A stretch of 64,000 nt of DNA from Sphagnum magellanicum (GCA_021904315.1 CM038917.1:15050041-15114040); one strand, 5' to 3'; shown: positions 33,240-46,294, numbered from the stretch's first letter. The notes: generated from the letters alone by a model not told the origin. Translations and numbers: made by a program.

Positions 33240-34790
33240 AAGCACTACACATTAAAAAGACTGTTCTTGATTGGTCAACTATAATGATTGGCCTAGTAGG
33301 TTGTTGAATTTAAATACTGTGAAAAAAATTTAGGTTTGGTAATAGTTGAATTTTTTAGAAATTATTTGTTTGAAATGTTAACATTTGAGAAAATTACAAG
33401 GGAGGGGAAAATAAAACAATTTGTGAAAACCTAGGAGCACCATTGCAAAACATATATCCAGAATTTGACAACATTTCTCTATCCTATGCTTTGGTGGAGC
33501 ATTGCCTCTTCCCATTTTTGCAAAAATAAGTAATAAAAACTGTTGTAAAAAACTTTGTTCTGCCAGAGGTTTAGAGTCCAGAGAACATGCCAAATAAGTT
33601 GTCTATATCTATTGTCAAAAATTCCATAAATTATTATTTCTACTGTAGAAGTGATTTTGTTTTTAGTTATTATTCAGCAGCTGAGTGCAAAACCCAAAAA
33701 GGTACTATGATAATCTCTTGCCTTATAGTGTCCCCTATACCACCATGTTCATGGGTGAAGATTGGGAAACAATTGCACACCATGTTGGATGTGCTAAGCA
33801 TTATTGTTACATAGGAATTCCTGGGTCAAGGATGCTGTTGCTTAACATAGTTAACTTCTTCATGATGGGAATTCATGAGGTCTTCAGTTGATGGGAACAT
33901 TTTTCTGTCTGCCACAATTGTCTAGAATTCATTGTCTTTCATGGTCCTTGCCATATTGCAAAAACCTCTCTCTAACTATCCTTCCATATTTTGGCTGCCC
34001 ACTGAAAACCATGTATAGAAATCTGGCAATTTTTACTATGCACTTCTGATGATTGAAATCCTCCAAAATCACTTAATTTTTGAATTTTGAATTTCTCTTT
34101 TTGGCAAAATTTTGCCAATATAAGAAAGGCTGGTGCATACATCTCTTCCCCCTCTCCCTCTTATTTTGCAGCATGTCCAATTTCTCCATACAATAAATTG
34201 AAACAAAACCCATGGTTTCGATAGAAAAGGGACTCTTGCTGTTCATGGAATTACCAGAAATGGGTGCAAGCCTGGTGATGCAATTTCATAGATTGAAAAA
34301 ATAGCCCAAAAAAAGAGAAAACACAAGAAATATCTTTCATAAGTATAGAGAAATCTCCATTCACACAATGAAGAAAAAACAACGAGGTCAACACTTCCTC
34401 AGGAAGCCACAAAAAGAACCAAACTAGGGAAGACAGAAACAAACAGAAAAACAAAGAACACACACCAATATGAACAAAAGTGCAAGTCTCACACCTGTTC
34501 AGCAAGAATAGATATGTATTATGATAGTGACTTAACTACCACAACTTCCCCACTGACTTCATCAGCTCCCTACAGTGGGTAAAGGCGGATGACAAGCACC
34601 AACCTAGGAACTGGGTTTTTGATGCAATTCCAAAAGCAACCAGAAGACTCAACCATACTACTGGCTAGTAATAGACCACAACAACATTGCTAAGACAAAG
34701 AAACAAAGAATGACAGAAAGGGAAAAGAAAAACAAAAGGAAAGGACAAACAAGGAAAGACTATGAACAAGTGGGCTTACAAGAAGCTCCA
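33240..34790. other. Intergenic, no confirmed gene
   Basis: AT-rich sequence. A minus-strand stretch near 34470-34505 reads NRCETCTFVHIG, which could be the Cys-containing linker found between reverse transcriptase and GIY-YIG nuclease in some Penelope-like elements. The following residues are too degraded to tell. Confidence 0.35.
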
Positions 34791-34793
34791 CAC

Positions 34794-35740
34794 TTACAAG
34801 ACCCGAAGCAAAATCATTCTGAAAATGTCAAAAGTGGAAATTCCAAACAAGAATTTTTCTCTAATAAGCAACCCTCTAGTTCTCTTTAGAAGAACTTTTA
34901 AAGGGTAGCCTTTTGCCTTGAAAAAGACAATAAGATTGACCATCTGGAAGACAAAAAACTTCTTACAACTACAAAGTCTCAAGAATCTGTAAAATTGACT
35001 ATTAATAACCCCCAGCTTCGCAGTCATTGAGATATTGAACATGAGGCATTCTAATCATTTCAATACTTGCAGACTTTGGTTGAGAGTGTTTGTCAAAAAT
35101 GTCACAGGATAAACCTTGAGGACTTTGTCTCACAGCTAGATCCAAGAAATTACAAGAGAAGCCTTTAGACATTCAATCCAACTCACAAGATGTTTTTGGG
35201 TATATGCCGCTACCAAAAGAGTCTTGGTTAAGGTACATGGAGTTCACAAAGGCTAGAAAATCAGGAACAAAAATATCATCCACAATCCTATGAACCAGGG
35301 ACAATCTATGTAGCACAACAGGACATGTGTTACTCTTCAAGAGACACTTAATGAAATCAAACTCATAGGTAAAGAGATAGAAATTAGCCAAATAAACCAC
35401 ACAATTAGTACCCATGGGATACCAATGCATTGTATATAAACACCATGATCAAAACAAAGAAACAAATTGTCTGATAAGAAATCCAACCAAGAGATCAACT
35501 CTGAAGCCTCCACAACTTTGAAGATATGAAGATTTTTAAACAGATTGATCTCTGCTTTATTTTTCACCCACAAAAACGTTCAAAGCTGATTTTTGAGCCA
35601 TCAAAAACTTAAAAACAGTGAAGCTTCAGCATCCAATTAAACACTTTATTTATCAGAACTCTCATAAGAGCTTTTAGATCTGCTAGGTCAATTTTGGTGT
35701 ATAGAGTTGAAAAATCAAAAGACTGCAACAGGAGGAAAAA
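34794..35740 (-). pseudogene. Penelope-like element reverse transcriptase remnant
   Basis: On the minus strand the palm motif A reads SFDFSTLYTKIDL (about 35690-35735). It is followed by LDFLSDNLFLCFDHGVYIQC and IGIPMGTNCVVYLANFYLF (35350-35480, with a one-base frame change near 35413), then motif C RIVDDIFVPDF (35250-35290). A distal block includes NFLDLAVRQSP (35110-35145) and IEMIRMPH followed by INSQFYRFLRLC (34960-35050). GIPMGTNC and the order FDFSTLYT, GIPMGTNC, VDDI, IRMPH, QFYRF are those of Penelope-like elements, which reverse-transcribe RNA without LTRs. There are several stops and frame changes. It ends about 1.2 kb from the 3' end of the ARF gene. Confidence 0.7.
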
Positions 35741-36913
35741 AAAAGAAAAAAAGAAATCAAGGAAATTGCATTGACATCATGAGCAACAAACACATCCGTG
35801 CTCAGAAAAAACAGAAAGCAGGCACAGCCTGATTTTGCAAAATCTTTTTTATGTACAGAACCAGGCATCTGTCACTGCCCAGAAGCTTGGAAACTGGGGG
35901 AGGCGGGGTTAGCAACCAATACAGCATGGTTCTACCAAAATAAAAGTCAGGTTAAGGTTTTACAGCCACAACAGATACTGGGAAGGCCTGGCTAGCACTA
36001 GTAACTCTTGCTTTTGAGCATTTGTAATCATACTTAGAGAATGTGTTCATAAAATCCAAACCAAATTAATGCTATCACATGATCAATCTGGCAGAGTACA
36101 TCTTTAATGACACTAGTTTAATTGAGCTTGGAGGAGTCTTGTATGGCTCACAAAAAAACTTTTCTAATCCTGTTATGCAGCCTAGTCCATCACATTCCTG
36201 AAGAAGGGTAGTGGGAACATCTCTGTAGTCCATACATCAGCACCCACAAACAACAAAGAAGGTTTGCTTGATATATAGCATGGCCAACACTCTTGGGTAG
36301 CTGGTATAAAGATCAGCAGCACCAACACACCCAGGAAAGAAATATGCCTCCCGCAAGAGCTGAGCTGAAACCTGGGCTTTTTTTAAGAGACAAAAAACAA
36401 AAAAGCCCAACTTTCACAAACAGCTCTAGTACTCGAAACTTCCACTACAGAAGTTTAGCTCTTGCTCCAGTGATTTGCTCATTGAGTAGACAACCATAAT
36501 CTCAACCCCTTCTACCGAGGGATATATCTTGGGACTTTGTGAGTGAGTAGTAGTCTAGCAGAAGTCCAGCAACATCCTACTATATGAGCCTTGAGCATGG
36601 TTTGGCTGTTCAGCTTTCAGGCAAAAGGTTCAGGGCCCCCATATCAGGTGTTAGAACTCTCCTGCAACCACAGATGGCCGGCTGCTGTGGGTCCTTTTTC
36701 TCTCTTCACTAGCACTTCAACACAAGTTTTTAATATCTAAAGCAAAATGGGGCACTCTGTCCAGGTGGTGTACGTGCAGATGCTGCTGGTATAGATCCAA
36801 ACATGGCATTCTGTGAGTCAAAATCACCTTACTAATAACTTATGTATATAATCAGCAGCTCAAACAGCCCTTCTCTTACCCCTCTCTTTCATTGCACCAT
36901 CAGCTTGACCATT
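35741..36913. other. Downstream region of the ARF gene
   Basis: This should contain the ARF 3' UTR and end. No further coding frame is convincing, and no polyadenylation signal could be chosen with confidence. Confidence 0.35.
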
Positions 36914-39900
36914 CTAGGGACCACCCATCTGGGGGTTTGGTGCAGAGGTCTGAGTGCAACGTGCCTCCTGATCAGAGTTGCTCATGCTTGGTTGCTGCTG
37001 CTGCATGGGCGGTGCATCTAGCATCTCAAACTTCTCCGGGTTCATCTGTGACACTTCTGATGGTGACAATATCTTGATTGATCGCACACAGCTCACAAAT
37101 TCCCTGTTTATCACATAAATTACAATCAGACTGACTTCCACCCAAATGGCACAAAAAAATAAAGGCAGATGTCAATTCTGCCAGAATACCTAAACCCTAA
37201 ACAACCTCAAAAACCAAAAATGTACACAATGAAAAAGATCACCAGGAGAAAAAGCTAGATGAGATCTCCAGGACAGTGCTTGCCTTGAAACTGACCAGGC
37301 TTTCGATCTTCTAACCAGCAGCACAGATGAAGTGAAAGGGTCTAGGAGAGGCAAAGTTGGAAACAGGAGGGACTTACTCCCATGGATCATCCCCGACTAG
37401 GAGTGTATCATTCTCATGGTCCACAAACACAAGCTGCCAGCCAGAGTTGACAGGTGCATCCAGTATGCCTTCCAAGTTGAACATGTGTGCAAGCTCACTC
37501 CGCAGCTCTGCATAATTATGAAAGTTCCTAATGTCCAAAGACCTTCCTGGCATTCCAAGCTTATAGACCTGGAAAGATAAACAACTCAAGCCAAACTGTT
37601 TGTCAGTACACTACTTAACCTCACACAATGAAGTAACAACAATATATGCTCAGTACTTAATTAATCAATGAAAGTTTCAAACTTTCCAACCTCCAATGAC
37701 AAGGGCAGAACAATTTGTACAATGTCTGAAATAATTAGGTTTAGGGTTAAGGTTAGCTCCATGAAGGAAGGTTTCATATGAAAAAGGTATGTATTGAAAA
37801 TAGTCTTTCTTTTTACCTTGGTGAAAGTGCGCAGAGGTGGTGCAGCTTGCATGGAAACCCATGCATCAGAGCGCTGGTATAACCCACCATCATCCAAGCC
37901 TCCAGTAGCAATATTAACCCCTGATGCCATTGTGGGAGGGTCTGATGTGGCTGGTGGACAGAATGAACCTTGCATAATATTATTGCTGCCGGAATAAATA
38001 TTTTGCTGCTGCTCCTTATTAGTCTTCTCAGAGGCACGAGAGCTGAGTGGGGGTGCTGATGAACCAGCATTTGGTTGATCAATCGGGAAACCAAAGAGTA
38101 GACGGCTGCGATCTGCTTGCAACTGATCTGCATCCTGGTCATTGTCCCTAAATGGCAAAGGTGGAAGTTCAGCAAGGCCAGCCTGAACATTGACTTCACT
38201 ATTATGTTGTGGATGTGTGAATGGGCCAGTCATTCGAGAAGAGGGTGATGTGTCCACTTGGCTCAATCGACTTGTTACCATTGGCTGCTGTGGATCACTT
38301 TGGTTCTGGTTTTGCATTGTAGAAAACCAGGGTGATGACACCTGCCACACCAGATCATACCCTTTGCTTTAGAGAGATGCATGGAATCAGTATCCAAAGG
38401 AAAAGTGGGGCAAGCCAGAAGTCAAAAACAGTCGGGCAATTGAGCAAAATAAATTAGTGGCATTTTTTTAATACCTGAGGATCTTGCACCATAACGTTCA
38501 TCCCATGTATGGATGTCTGCATTGCACTCTGGCTTGGTCGCAGCATGTTAAAAAACTGGTTACTTTCACTTATTGGGCTGCTTGTTTGAGACCTTCCTAG
38601 CATGCCTTGCAAAGAAAATGAGGCACCCATCTGTAGATCTGATTCGCAATAGCTTGTTGTCGGCCTCATAGGGCACCCCAAATCCATTTGTGCCTGTGGT
38701 CCACTAAATGAAAGCTCGAGGAGTGGCCCAGGAGCATCAACCATTTGATGCATTGAGTGTTGGTTCTGTTGTTGTTGTTGAGTGTGTGGTTGCTGTTGAT
38801 GATGGAACTGCAGTGGTTGTGATGACAGTTGGTGAAGTTGCTTTGAGGCTGAGTCTCCAGTTCGGATTTCTTGAAGGCTGGCTGGAGGAGCAATCCCATG
38901 ACGGTAAAACTCGTTCTGTGGAGATGCAATTGCTGATGACTCCAGCCTTTGTTGAGGTGCTGCGCGCATCCAAGGGGAGTCCATGGCAAGGTTACGGAAG
39001 TTGAGAGCCCCCAGGGAGTCACTTCCATCCGCCCACATTTGTGACTTCTTAAGCAAAGAGTCAATGTCTTCATCGCCTTGCAGAGGTAATACAATAATAA
39101 ATAATCAGCAACCAAAGTTGGCAGCTGAGCCAACTTCATATATTGTCACTCCAATCATAACTTTCTTTTCATTGCACAGAAGAACACTAAACAGTGAACT
39201 TGGTTCTTACCTCTGTTTCCACGAGTACGCTTCGATCTTAGTGCAGGTGGAGGAGGGCACAAAAGAAATGGTGTGGTCAATGGTTCAATATCCCAAACTG
39301 AGACCCGCTGTTGTCTCTCACCTGCAGTAGACTCATCCCATCCAACCTGCAGAGTAAAAAACAAAACACTTCTGCCACCAGTAAGCATCTGAACATTTTC
39401 CATGTGTGCACAAGATACCCAGAGAGAGACACATGTTTGCCTCTATATAATCCAGGTGCTGCTGTGGCACCATCAATTCCTTCATGCATATCAATTCATC
39501 AGAACCTATTTGGCATACCATGTACAGTGCACACACACAAGGCGACATAAACAGAATGATCAAAGTTGCAGTCTTCACTACAGATTGGATGCACACCTTG
39601 AGGGAGCGCCAATCTGACTTTGGCCACCTGATGGGATCCAGGTCACCTATCCCAGTGATAGTGCCCATGTATCTGCAACTTTGAAATGGAAATGCCTCAG
39701 GAATGATGGTCACAATACATTGGCTCAGCACACAAGAAAGCAATGAAGTTTGAAACCTCTGACAGAAACATTGTACAGGTCAAGCTGTGAAAAATTTCTA
39801 TCAGTAGACAGTGAAGAACAGATTGATGAACAGGTAGTAGTAGGTGCTCACCTTCGTACACTGGACTCCTCAGTCTCAAACACCATCCGAAAGCGCATGC

Positions 39901-42523
39901 CCACATTGACCTGAGTGTTGATCGCCTTATGGTATTTGGCCACTGGGATGACAAACTCAGATGGGCTTTGCCTGAAACAAGGGTGAGCATAATACATGAC
40001 AAGGTGGCTTCTTGGTATGTATTACCCTAAAATAAAAAAGAATCACCTTCATACTACTATTATATATGCAGATGAAAACCCGAAATCCAAATTGTCAGAA
40101 AGAGCCACTGATAACAAGCATGTAAGGTACCTTGGGTTGTAGAATATTGTGAAACGGCTATTTGTGGCTGCAGCATGATTGGCAGCAGCCAAGACACCAA
40201 TGTGCATGCTATCACTTGATAGCACTGATGATGGCATGATCGTTTGCTGTCTGTGAACACGGCGAATACCCAACAATAGCTGGCCCTTGTCATCCCTGCA
40301 TTTTGTATTCAAAAAGGTCAGCAGTTGATAGCCAATATGTACAAAGGAAGTGATCTAATGCATGCCAAAGTAGTGTCGCAAAAGTCTTGCTACCTTATGA
40401 ACAACACTGAGTCACCTGCTTGCAATCTCTTCGCACTCACAAATACACTCCACCCTGTAGTGAGAAGATGCCTGCGGGGCTGGCCTGTTGTACAACCACC
40501 ACCAAGAAAAAAGAAAAGAAATCCTTCATAAGTAATGCGAAACTTAGACTCAAATACATAAGATTCGAGCTCAATTTAAACAGGTACAAGACTGATTTCC
40601 AGCAAGGATCCAGAGGTGGGGGGGTGGGGGAGAAAAACTCCAAACATTGCTTATACCTCGATAAATGTGACGGAAGTGCCATTCTTGGTCATGCAGGTCC
40701 CTGGCAACAAGCTCTTGTGCTGGTGGCTGCTGTGAGTAATCCTGCAAGTTCAAAAGCATAATAATAAACATGTGCTGCTGCTGCTGTTCATGGCTCTAGA
40801 GGATATCACAATAAATTCAGCTGCGTAAATTAAAGATGACACATCCATGACTAACTAATATGGTATCACTCAAAAGCACATGCATGATCCAAAGTAAAGA
40901 ACTTTTTTAAGGAAAGCATCATAGGTAGGTAGTACATAGTTGATGGATGACATGCATACCAAAGGCGGGAAAACTTTTTCTGCTGCACGTCGTGGAACTG
41001 AGAAGCCACCATGGGTACTGGTATCACTCGCAGTCAAAGTCTTGCAAAAGTAGTCGGTTGGCTGTTTGTTGGGCTTCGGGTAATCTTGACTCAACAATGG
41101 GTCCTTCTGCTGCTGCAAAAAGCATAAAAATCCAGAACCAGCTCCAATTTCAAGTCCAACCCAACAACTCTGACACAAAGTGATTGACAAAACAACTACT
41201 AACAGCCACCAAGTGGGGGGGCAGGGGCAGCAGCCAAGGGGTTTTTAAGGAAGGAAATACCTATGGTATTATTACACAATGACATAGTAATGGAACACAA
41301 CACTACGAGCTGAACTGATAGTGTGATCTACAATCTGATAACTGAAGTCAGACCAAATGAAAGAACAGTTATGGGTTGCAGCAAATGACAGCTACTTACG
41401 GAAGTATGCAAAGGTATCAAGGTCATCTGTGCATACACTTCATCTGTTTCCAAATCAGCCTGCACAGAACCAGCACAAAACACATGTGTCTTTGTCAGCC
41501 CACTCAGGAAGGTCCAATTGCAGGTGGGGCTCAGGCTCCCAGGTGCAGCAGAATGATAGAAGTTTTACTCTCTCTCTCACCTTGAGTTCAATCAAAAACT
41601 AGTAGTGAGTGGAAACTAAAAATTTGTGTAGACATCAGGCACACACTATAGTTACAAGGCAAATTTATTTGTGCGCCCCCCCCCCCAAAAAAAATGGCGC
41701 AAATCTACAATCAGTTCTACTTTTGTACAATCTGGTCTGTCCATAGTCCATACATACATGAAGGGTGACATTGTCCAGCAGACAGATGAGCCTGGATGGA
41801 AGGTTGGGATAGTTGGGTATATGACCCTCCAACTCCTTCTGTGTTGATGCTGTCACCTATACAAACACATCAAAAACATTGAGCAAGAACAACCATGATC
41901 CTCCAAAGACTGATAGAAAAAGTATTATCACCTTGTTTTCAGCTGCTGGAAGTCTAGCTTGTCACGGAGGGGACACCTGAGCCAGCCACAAAAACCAGAG
42001 TACTGGGGAGAGAAACAAAGCCTAGTTTTTTATAACAAAGAATCTGATGCAACAACAACAATGATAATAGTAATAATGTTCACCTGCTCTGTGTGGCCTT
42101 GGGGAAAGTACACAACAGGGCTAGCCACTGGAGGTAGTGAAACCAAAGGTCCAGCACAGGCATGCCACAGCTCTGAGTTCAGACATCTTCTCTCTGCATC
42201 CAATCGAAGAGCACACATGCACATATACATGCATAGCCATCATTAGAAGATACCAAGCTTTTCAACTTTTGCTCTGCTGCAACATGTGAAGTCCTCCATG
42301 TTTGTCAGACATTCTTTCAAGGAATTACAGTGCTGCTGCTGCCAGCTCAGACATCAAAATATACATACATGTGCGCATGAGCTAATATGAAATTAGTCAG
42401 CCTGCAAGGCAGCAACTCCTCAAGAACTTTGTGCCAACACAAAATATCAAAGTTGATCAAAAAGTTGTTACCTTGATCCATGTTGGTTGGAGGAGGAGAA
42501 TAGTTGGAGGCTGAAAGCCTCAT
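36914..42523 (-). CDS. Auxin response factor, ARF6/ARF8 (class A) type, 15 coding exons
   Basis: Coding exons (minus): 42523-42472, 42193-42084, 41856-41758, 41459-41400, 41112-40960, 40741-40657, 40484-40394, 40295-40131, 39971-39852, 39672-39597, 39346-39211, 39076-38475, 38341-37817, 37568-37378 and 37103-36914 (TAG). They total 2655 bp (884 residues) with all splice sites GT-AG and phases consistent. Start MRLSASNY is chosen because ARF6/8 proteins begin MRLS; an in-frame Met lies six codons upstream. Order: B3 DNA-binding domain ([20 protein letters not shown]), ARF domain ([31 protein letters not shown]), Gln-rich middle region typical of activators (exons 12-13), and C-terminal PB1 ([13 protein letters not shown]; acidic [32 protein letters not shown]). 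It binds auxin response elements in the nucleus and pairs with Aux/IAA repressors through PB1. Confidence 0.95.
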
Positions 42524-43801
42524 TGGAGGACACGAATACATCAGGGAAGATCAGTTGTAAATTCAAGGAGTTGAGAATATGGGGTTGTGCTGGGTTGGGA
42601 GATTCAAAACTTGGAAAAAATTAGCTGCTGGCTGGGTGGGTGGGAGCAAGCAAGCCGTTGCTGCTGATGTGATCTACAAACTGATGATGATGATCGTCCT
42701 CCCAGCTGGTGGGAAAAGAAAGTACTAGTAGTGATTCTTCTTTTGCTTTTTCCAGATGCAGTATTCAGTAGTCATGCATGCATGCAGGCAGGCAGCAGAT
42801 ATGGGTATCTTGGGTATCTACAGCTGCATCAACGAATCCTCCATCTCCATTTTCCATGCACCAACGGAATATTCAACTCCTCTTCCGCAAACCAAAATCC
42901 CGCTCTTACACCTCTCCAACATGTCCGATCTGCAGCAGCACAAAGACCGAGATGATCAGACATGACGCATGACCGAAGTGGTGGCGGCCATGACGAAGGC
43001 CAGAGCTTTACCAACTCTATAGTCTTCTTCTTCTACTTCCTCTTCTTCTTACCTTCCGAAGTGCCAAAGCTGCCACAGCTGCTGGACGAGCAACTCGATT
43101 CAAGCTGCCACATCCACGCTTCTTGTTGTCCACGAACCGGTCTCAAAGCTGCTACAACCTGCTTTAAGTCCTTGAAAATGTCTTCTACTAACGACTAGTA
43201 GTAGCTCTTCCGAGATAATCAGAGTTGATCTAGACGCCAGCAAAAAGCTCTTGTTCAACTCATCCAAAAACCAGAGTGATAGATCCTGCAGCAGCTTTTC
43301 TCTAATTTCGTCACGCTCAATAAACTCCGGCTTGCTGCTGCCTGCTACCGATCATCATGTCATCGAGGAAGAGTCCAAAACAACTCACAAAACACCCGCT
43401 TTCTCTAATTCTGTAAACAGCTGGGACTTTCTTTCGTCGAGCTCCTGCTTCTTCTTCTTCTTCTGGGAATCAATGAACTCTTGCTCCTCTTTCTTGCGCC
43501 CCGGGAGACCATGTAAGTGAGAGTTACGCCTGCTGTTGCTGCTGGTGCAGTAGTACTACAACCCTTCCTACCGGCTCTTGACCCCACACACACAGACACA
43601 CAAAAAAACACAAAAAAGCTCTTAAAACCAAACCACACTAGACGGTGCTCAAAACTCTTGCTATTCCTCTTCTTCTTTTTCTGGCACACAGAAGCCAAAT
43701 CCCTTTTCAACGCTCGCGCCCACAGACAGAAATACTACTAGAGCACAGAAACCAAACTAGCCAAAGACCACCACCACCCTTTCTCCTCAGCCGGCTATAT
43801 A
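42524..43801 (-). promoter_or_regulatory. ARF leader and candidate TATA box
   Basis: A TATATAG on the minus strand at 43795-43801 is a plausible TATA box. Transcription would then start near 43765-43770, giving a leader of about 1.2 kb before the start codon, possibly with an intron. The leader contains several upstream ATGs and short open frames (for example 43014-42829). Long leaders with upstream frames are common in ARF genes. The transcription start is an inference. Confidence 0.4.
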
Positions 43802-44293
43802 ACTTGAATCAACCTTGAAAATCAGCGACAAAAAAACAGTTGCAAAAAGATCAAGTACCGCAGGTGGAGGAGGCGGAATAAGAGGATTAAGAAGAAGAAA
43901 GCAAGCGGGAGCGAGTGATGAGGAATATCGATGGTGAGAAAGCAGCAGCAGCCTGCCTGCAGGCCCCTTGCTGCAGCAACAGAGCTACAAAACTCCCGTG
44001 AAATACTACAAGACTTGCGGTGCAGCAAGTCAGAAGAAGCAAACAGATCAGATGAGCCAAAGGAGTGCAAATCGATGCAACGAGCATTATATCATCTGCA
44101 AGTTGCTGCGAACGACGGATTCGCCGCCACTACAAGCAAACAAACAAACAAAACAAATCCCGAGGCGGCTGGAGGGGGGGACATGGCGTGTGCAGAAGAA
44201 GAAGGAAAAAAAGAGTAGAACGACTCACCCACCCACACAAGGAAAGCGAGCAAGCCTGCGACCGGCTTGAGAGAGAGAAAAGAGACAGAGGTA

Positions 44294-44320
44294 CCTGCCT
44301 GCCTGCCTGCCTGCCTGCCT
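44294..44320. repeat. (CCTG)n microsatellite
   Basis: CCTGCCTGCCTG repeats lie about 500 bp upstream of the candidate ARF TATA box. Confidence 0.9.
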
Positions 44321-44644
44321 ATTTAGTTGCCTGCCTGCCCTCGAAGTAGAGCCTGCCCTGCCTACTGCATTTGCCGGTTGCCCGGTAGCGTGACCCACTT
44401 GTCTGGGTTTGGCCCCACCTCGATTTCTGCGGGTCGGATGTTCCGATGGGTGATGGTTTCTTTTTGGGGGAAACTTATTAACAAAGACATTTGATTAAGC
44501 TAAGCGCAAATTGAGCTTAAGAAAAGGCCACTGTTTTTCTTTTTGAGTCTTTTTTTTGGTAACCTGGGTAGTTCATTTCTCTAATAGCTGAGAGCAAGTA
44601 GGCCCGGGTTTGTTTTTCTTCATATTAATTTGTGCATCGACAAG

Positions 44645-44895
44645 AAGATATAGCCACATTTGGCTATACACCAGGTATGAAAGTGAAATTTTAATTTTAA
44701 AAGAATTCTTTTATATTTTGGTTACCGCCTGGAACCTGTTGTAGCAATCTGGTGGGTTTTCTTTCTTTCTTTTGACTTTCATAGTTGCCCAAGAATTAGG
44801 GCCCATTTTTTTCACAAAAATCCTTTGTATCTGTTGAAATCATATTTTTCCAGTTCAAGCAATACAAAAATTTGCCCCAAACAACACATTGAATA
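44645..44895 (-). repeat. AGCCAAATTTGGCT repeat family, copy 5 (reverse)
   Basis: TATAGCCACATTTGGCTATA, CCTGGAACCTGTTG and TTCACAAAAATCCTTTGTAT are the family blocks, in the same orientation as the copy at 17500. The end AAATTTGCCCCAAAC matches that copy. It is one arm of an inverted pair with the next copy. Confidence 0.7.
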
Positions 44896-44999
44896 AAACG
44901 ATCAATTGCAAGAAAAAATTTAAATTTTGACCACCCAAGTAATGAAATCAGATGTTAGAGGATCATTTGTAAAACAAAACACAATATAATCAACCCTCT

Positions 45000-45265
45000 T
45001 TTTTTTCCCAGAATTTTCTCATTTGCCGATTTCTTGCCACTTGGTGACAAAAAAAATCCACTGCCACTCATACAAAGGATTTTTGTAAGAGAAAAGTGCC
45101 CCAGATTTCTGGGAAAAAATGTCTGAAATCACCATATTTAGTTAATAAGATCAAGCAGGTTGTCAAAACATAGCAGGATTCTTAAATTTTTCTACTTTCC
45201 TCTCTCCAAATTTGGCTAATTTCTCTTACAGATGATTGCGAATGTGGATACATCACAAAATTGAC
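45000..45265 (+). repeat. AGCCAAATTTGGCT repeat family, copy 6 (forward)
   Basis: TTGCCACTTGGTGACAAAAA, CATACAAAGGATTTTTGTA, CACCATATTTAGTTAA, CATAGCAGGATTCTTAAA and CCAAATTTGGCTAATTTCTC occur in the same order as at 11780-12000. About 100 bp separates it from the reverse copy, so the pair could fold into a long imperfect hairpin. Confidence 0.75.
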
Positions 45266-45559
45266 CCCAAAAAAAAAGCCCCCGGTTGATAGCTATTGCC
45301 CTTTTCTATATATACTCCACAAGCTGCTTTGAACTTATGCAAGTTGGAAGGAGAAAAAGAAGCAGAAGAGTTTTTACTTGTTTTTTTTGGGTGCATGAGT
45401 ACAAGCAACGTGCTCCTGATAGAGAAGAGGGCAACCGTAAACAAGCACCCGCCAGCGCACCATGAAAAATGAATGGTAAGTGGTCAGCAAACAGTTTTCT
45501 GTTGAGTTCAAGGTCCCTAGCAAACCATTGTGGTTAGCTCAATCGCATTCTTTTTTAAC

Positions 45560-45810
45560 TTACTTACTAACAAGTCACAAGCAGGTTGATAATAGATAGG
45601 TAATAAAAACAGCCATCACTTAGGTATAAACCACCTACTTACCTAGTAGTTACCTTTTTTTACACCTATTCACCTATATATAAGACTTATTTCTTACAAA
45701 ATTGGTTACCAAGGTGAAACCAAATATTAACTCAGTTCAGATTCATCCACAACCAAGTATAAGGAGCATCCAGTGAATGGTGAGCTGGTGGGTGCTGGTT
45801 CATTGGGGCC
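45560..45810 (+). repeat. CTACC-arm repeat family, forward copy
   Basis: CTTACTAACAAGTCAC and ACCTACTTACCTAGTAGTTA are followed by AAGGTGAAACCAAATATTAA, TTCATCCACAACC and GCATCCAGTGAATGGTG. This parallels 18480-18690. Confidence 0.65.
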
Positions 45811-46277
45811 AGAGAATGGGTACACATCTTATGTTTGGAATATTGTAATCACAAACTTGACAAGAAAAGGAGGAGGAAAAAAAACCTTTGTGAGTTCTTG
45901 CACGAAAAACCTTATCACCCCTAACCCATATCAAGGAAGCTTGATTAGCATTTAATTACCTCTGGGATTTTGGAGCGGAAATGGACAACCCTATAAGTAA
46001 AAATTTATATGTATACAACAAGGCTACCTAGTACAAAGGGACCTAGTATATGTGTTTTTCTTTCATGTACACCTAATGCGTGTTAGCTTCTTTTTTCTTT
46101 TTCACTAAATAGTTAGCCCAGGGTGGCGTGAGCATGAGGACTTTCAAAGGTTTCAGAAGGAGATCCTTCCTTGGTGCATGCACCTGCGTTTGTACGCAAT
46201 AATAAAACGGTGGCCTCCTCCTCCTCTAGTTGGCTTCGGTTGTTGTGGACTTGGTTTAGGGTTTAAGTAGAAAGGTT

Positions 46278-46294
46278 CCCCCCCCCCCCCCCCC
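46278..46294. repeat. Poly(C) run, 17 bases
   Basis: A homopolymer in intergenic sequence; its length may be inexact in assembly. A similar C-run followed by A-run lies near 41676-41694, in an ARF intron. Confidence 0.9.

Noticed and set aside
43098..43125. GTGGCAGCTTGA on the minus strand as a miR167 site in the ARF leader
   Set aside because: Known sites are in the coding region near the 3' end, and the upstream half of the match is poor.
42731..44349. Several plus-strand open frames upstream of the ARF start
   Set aside because: They are in the GC-richer ARF leader and promoter region, overlap each other in different frames and resemble nothing known.
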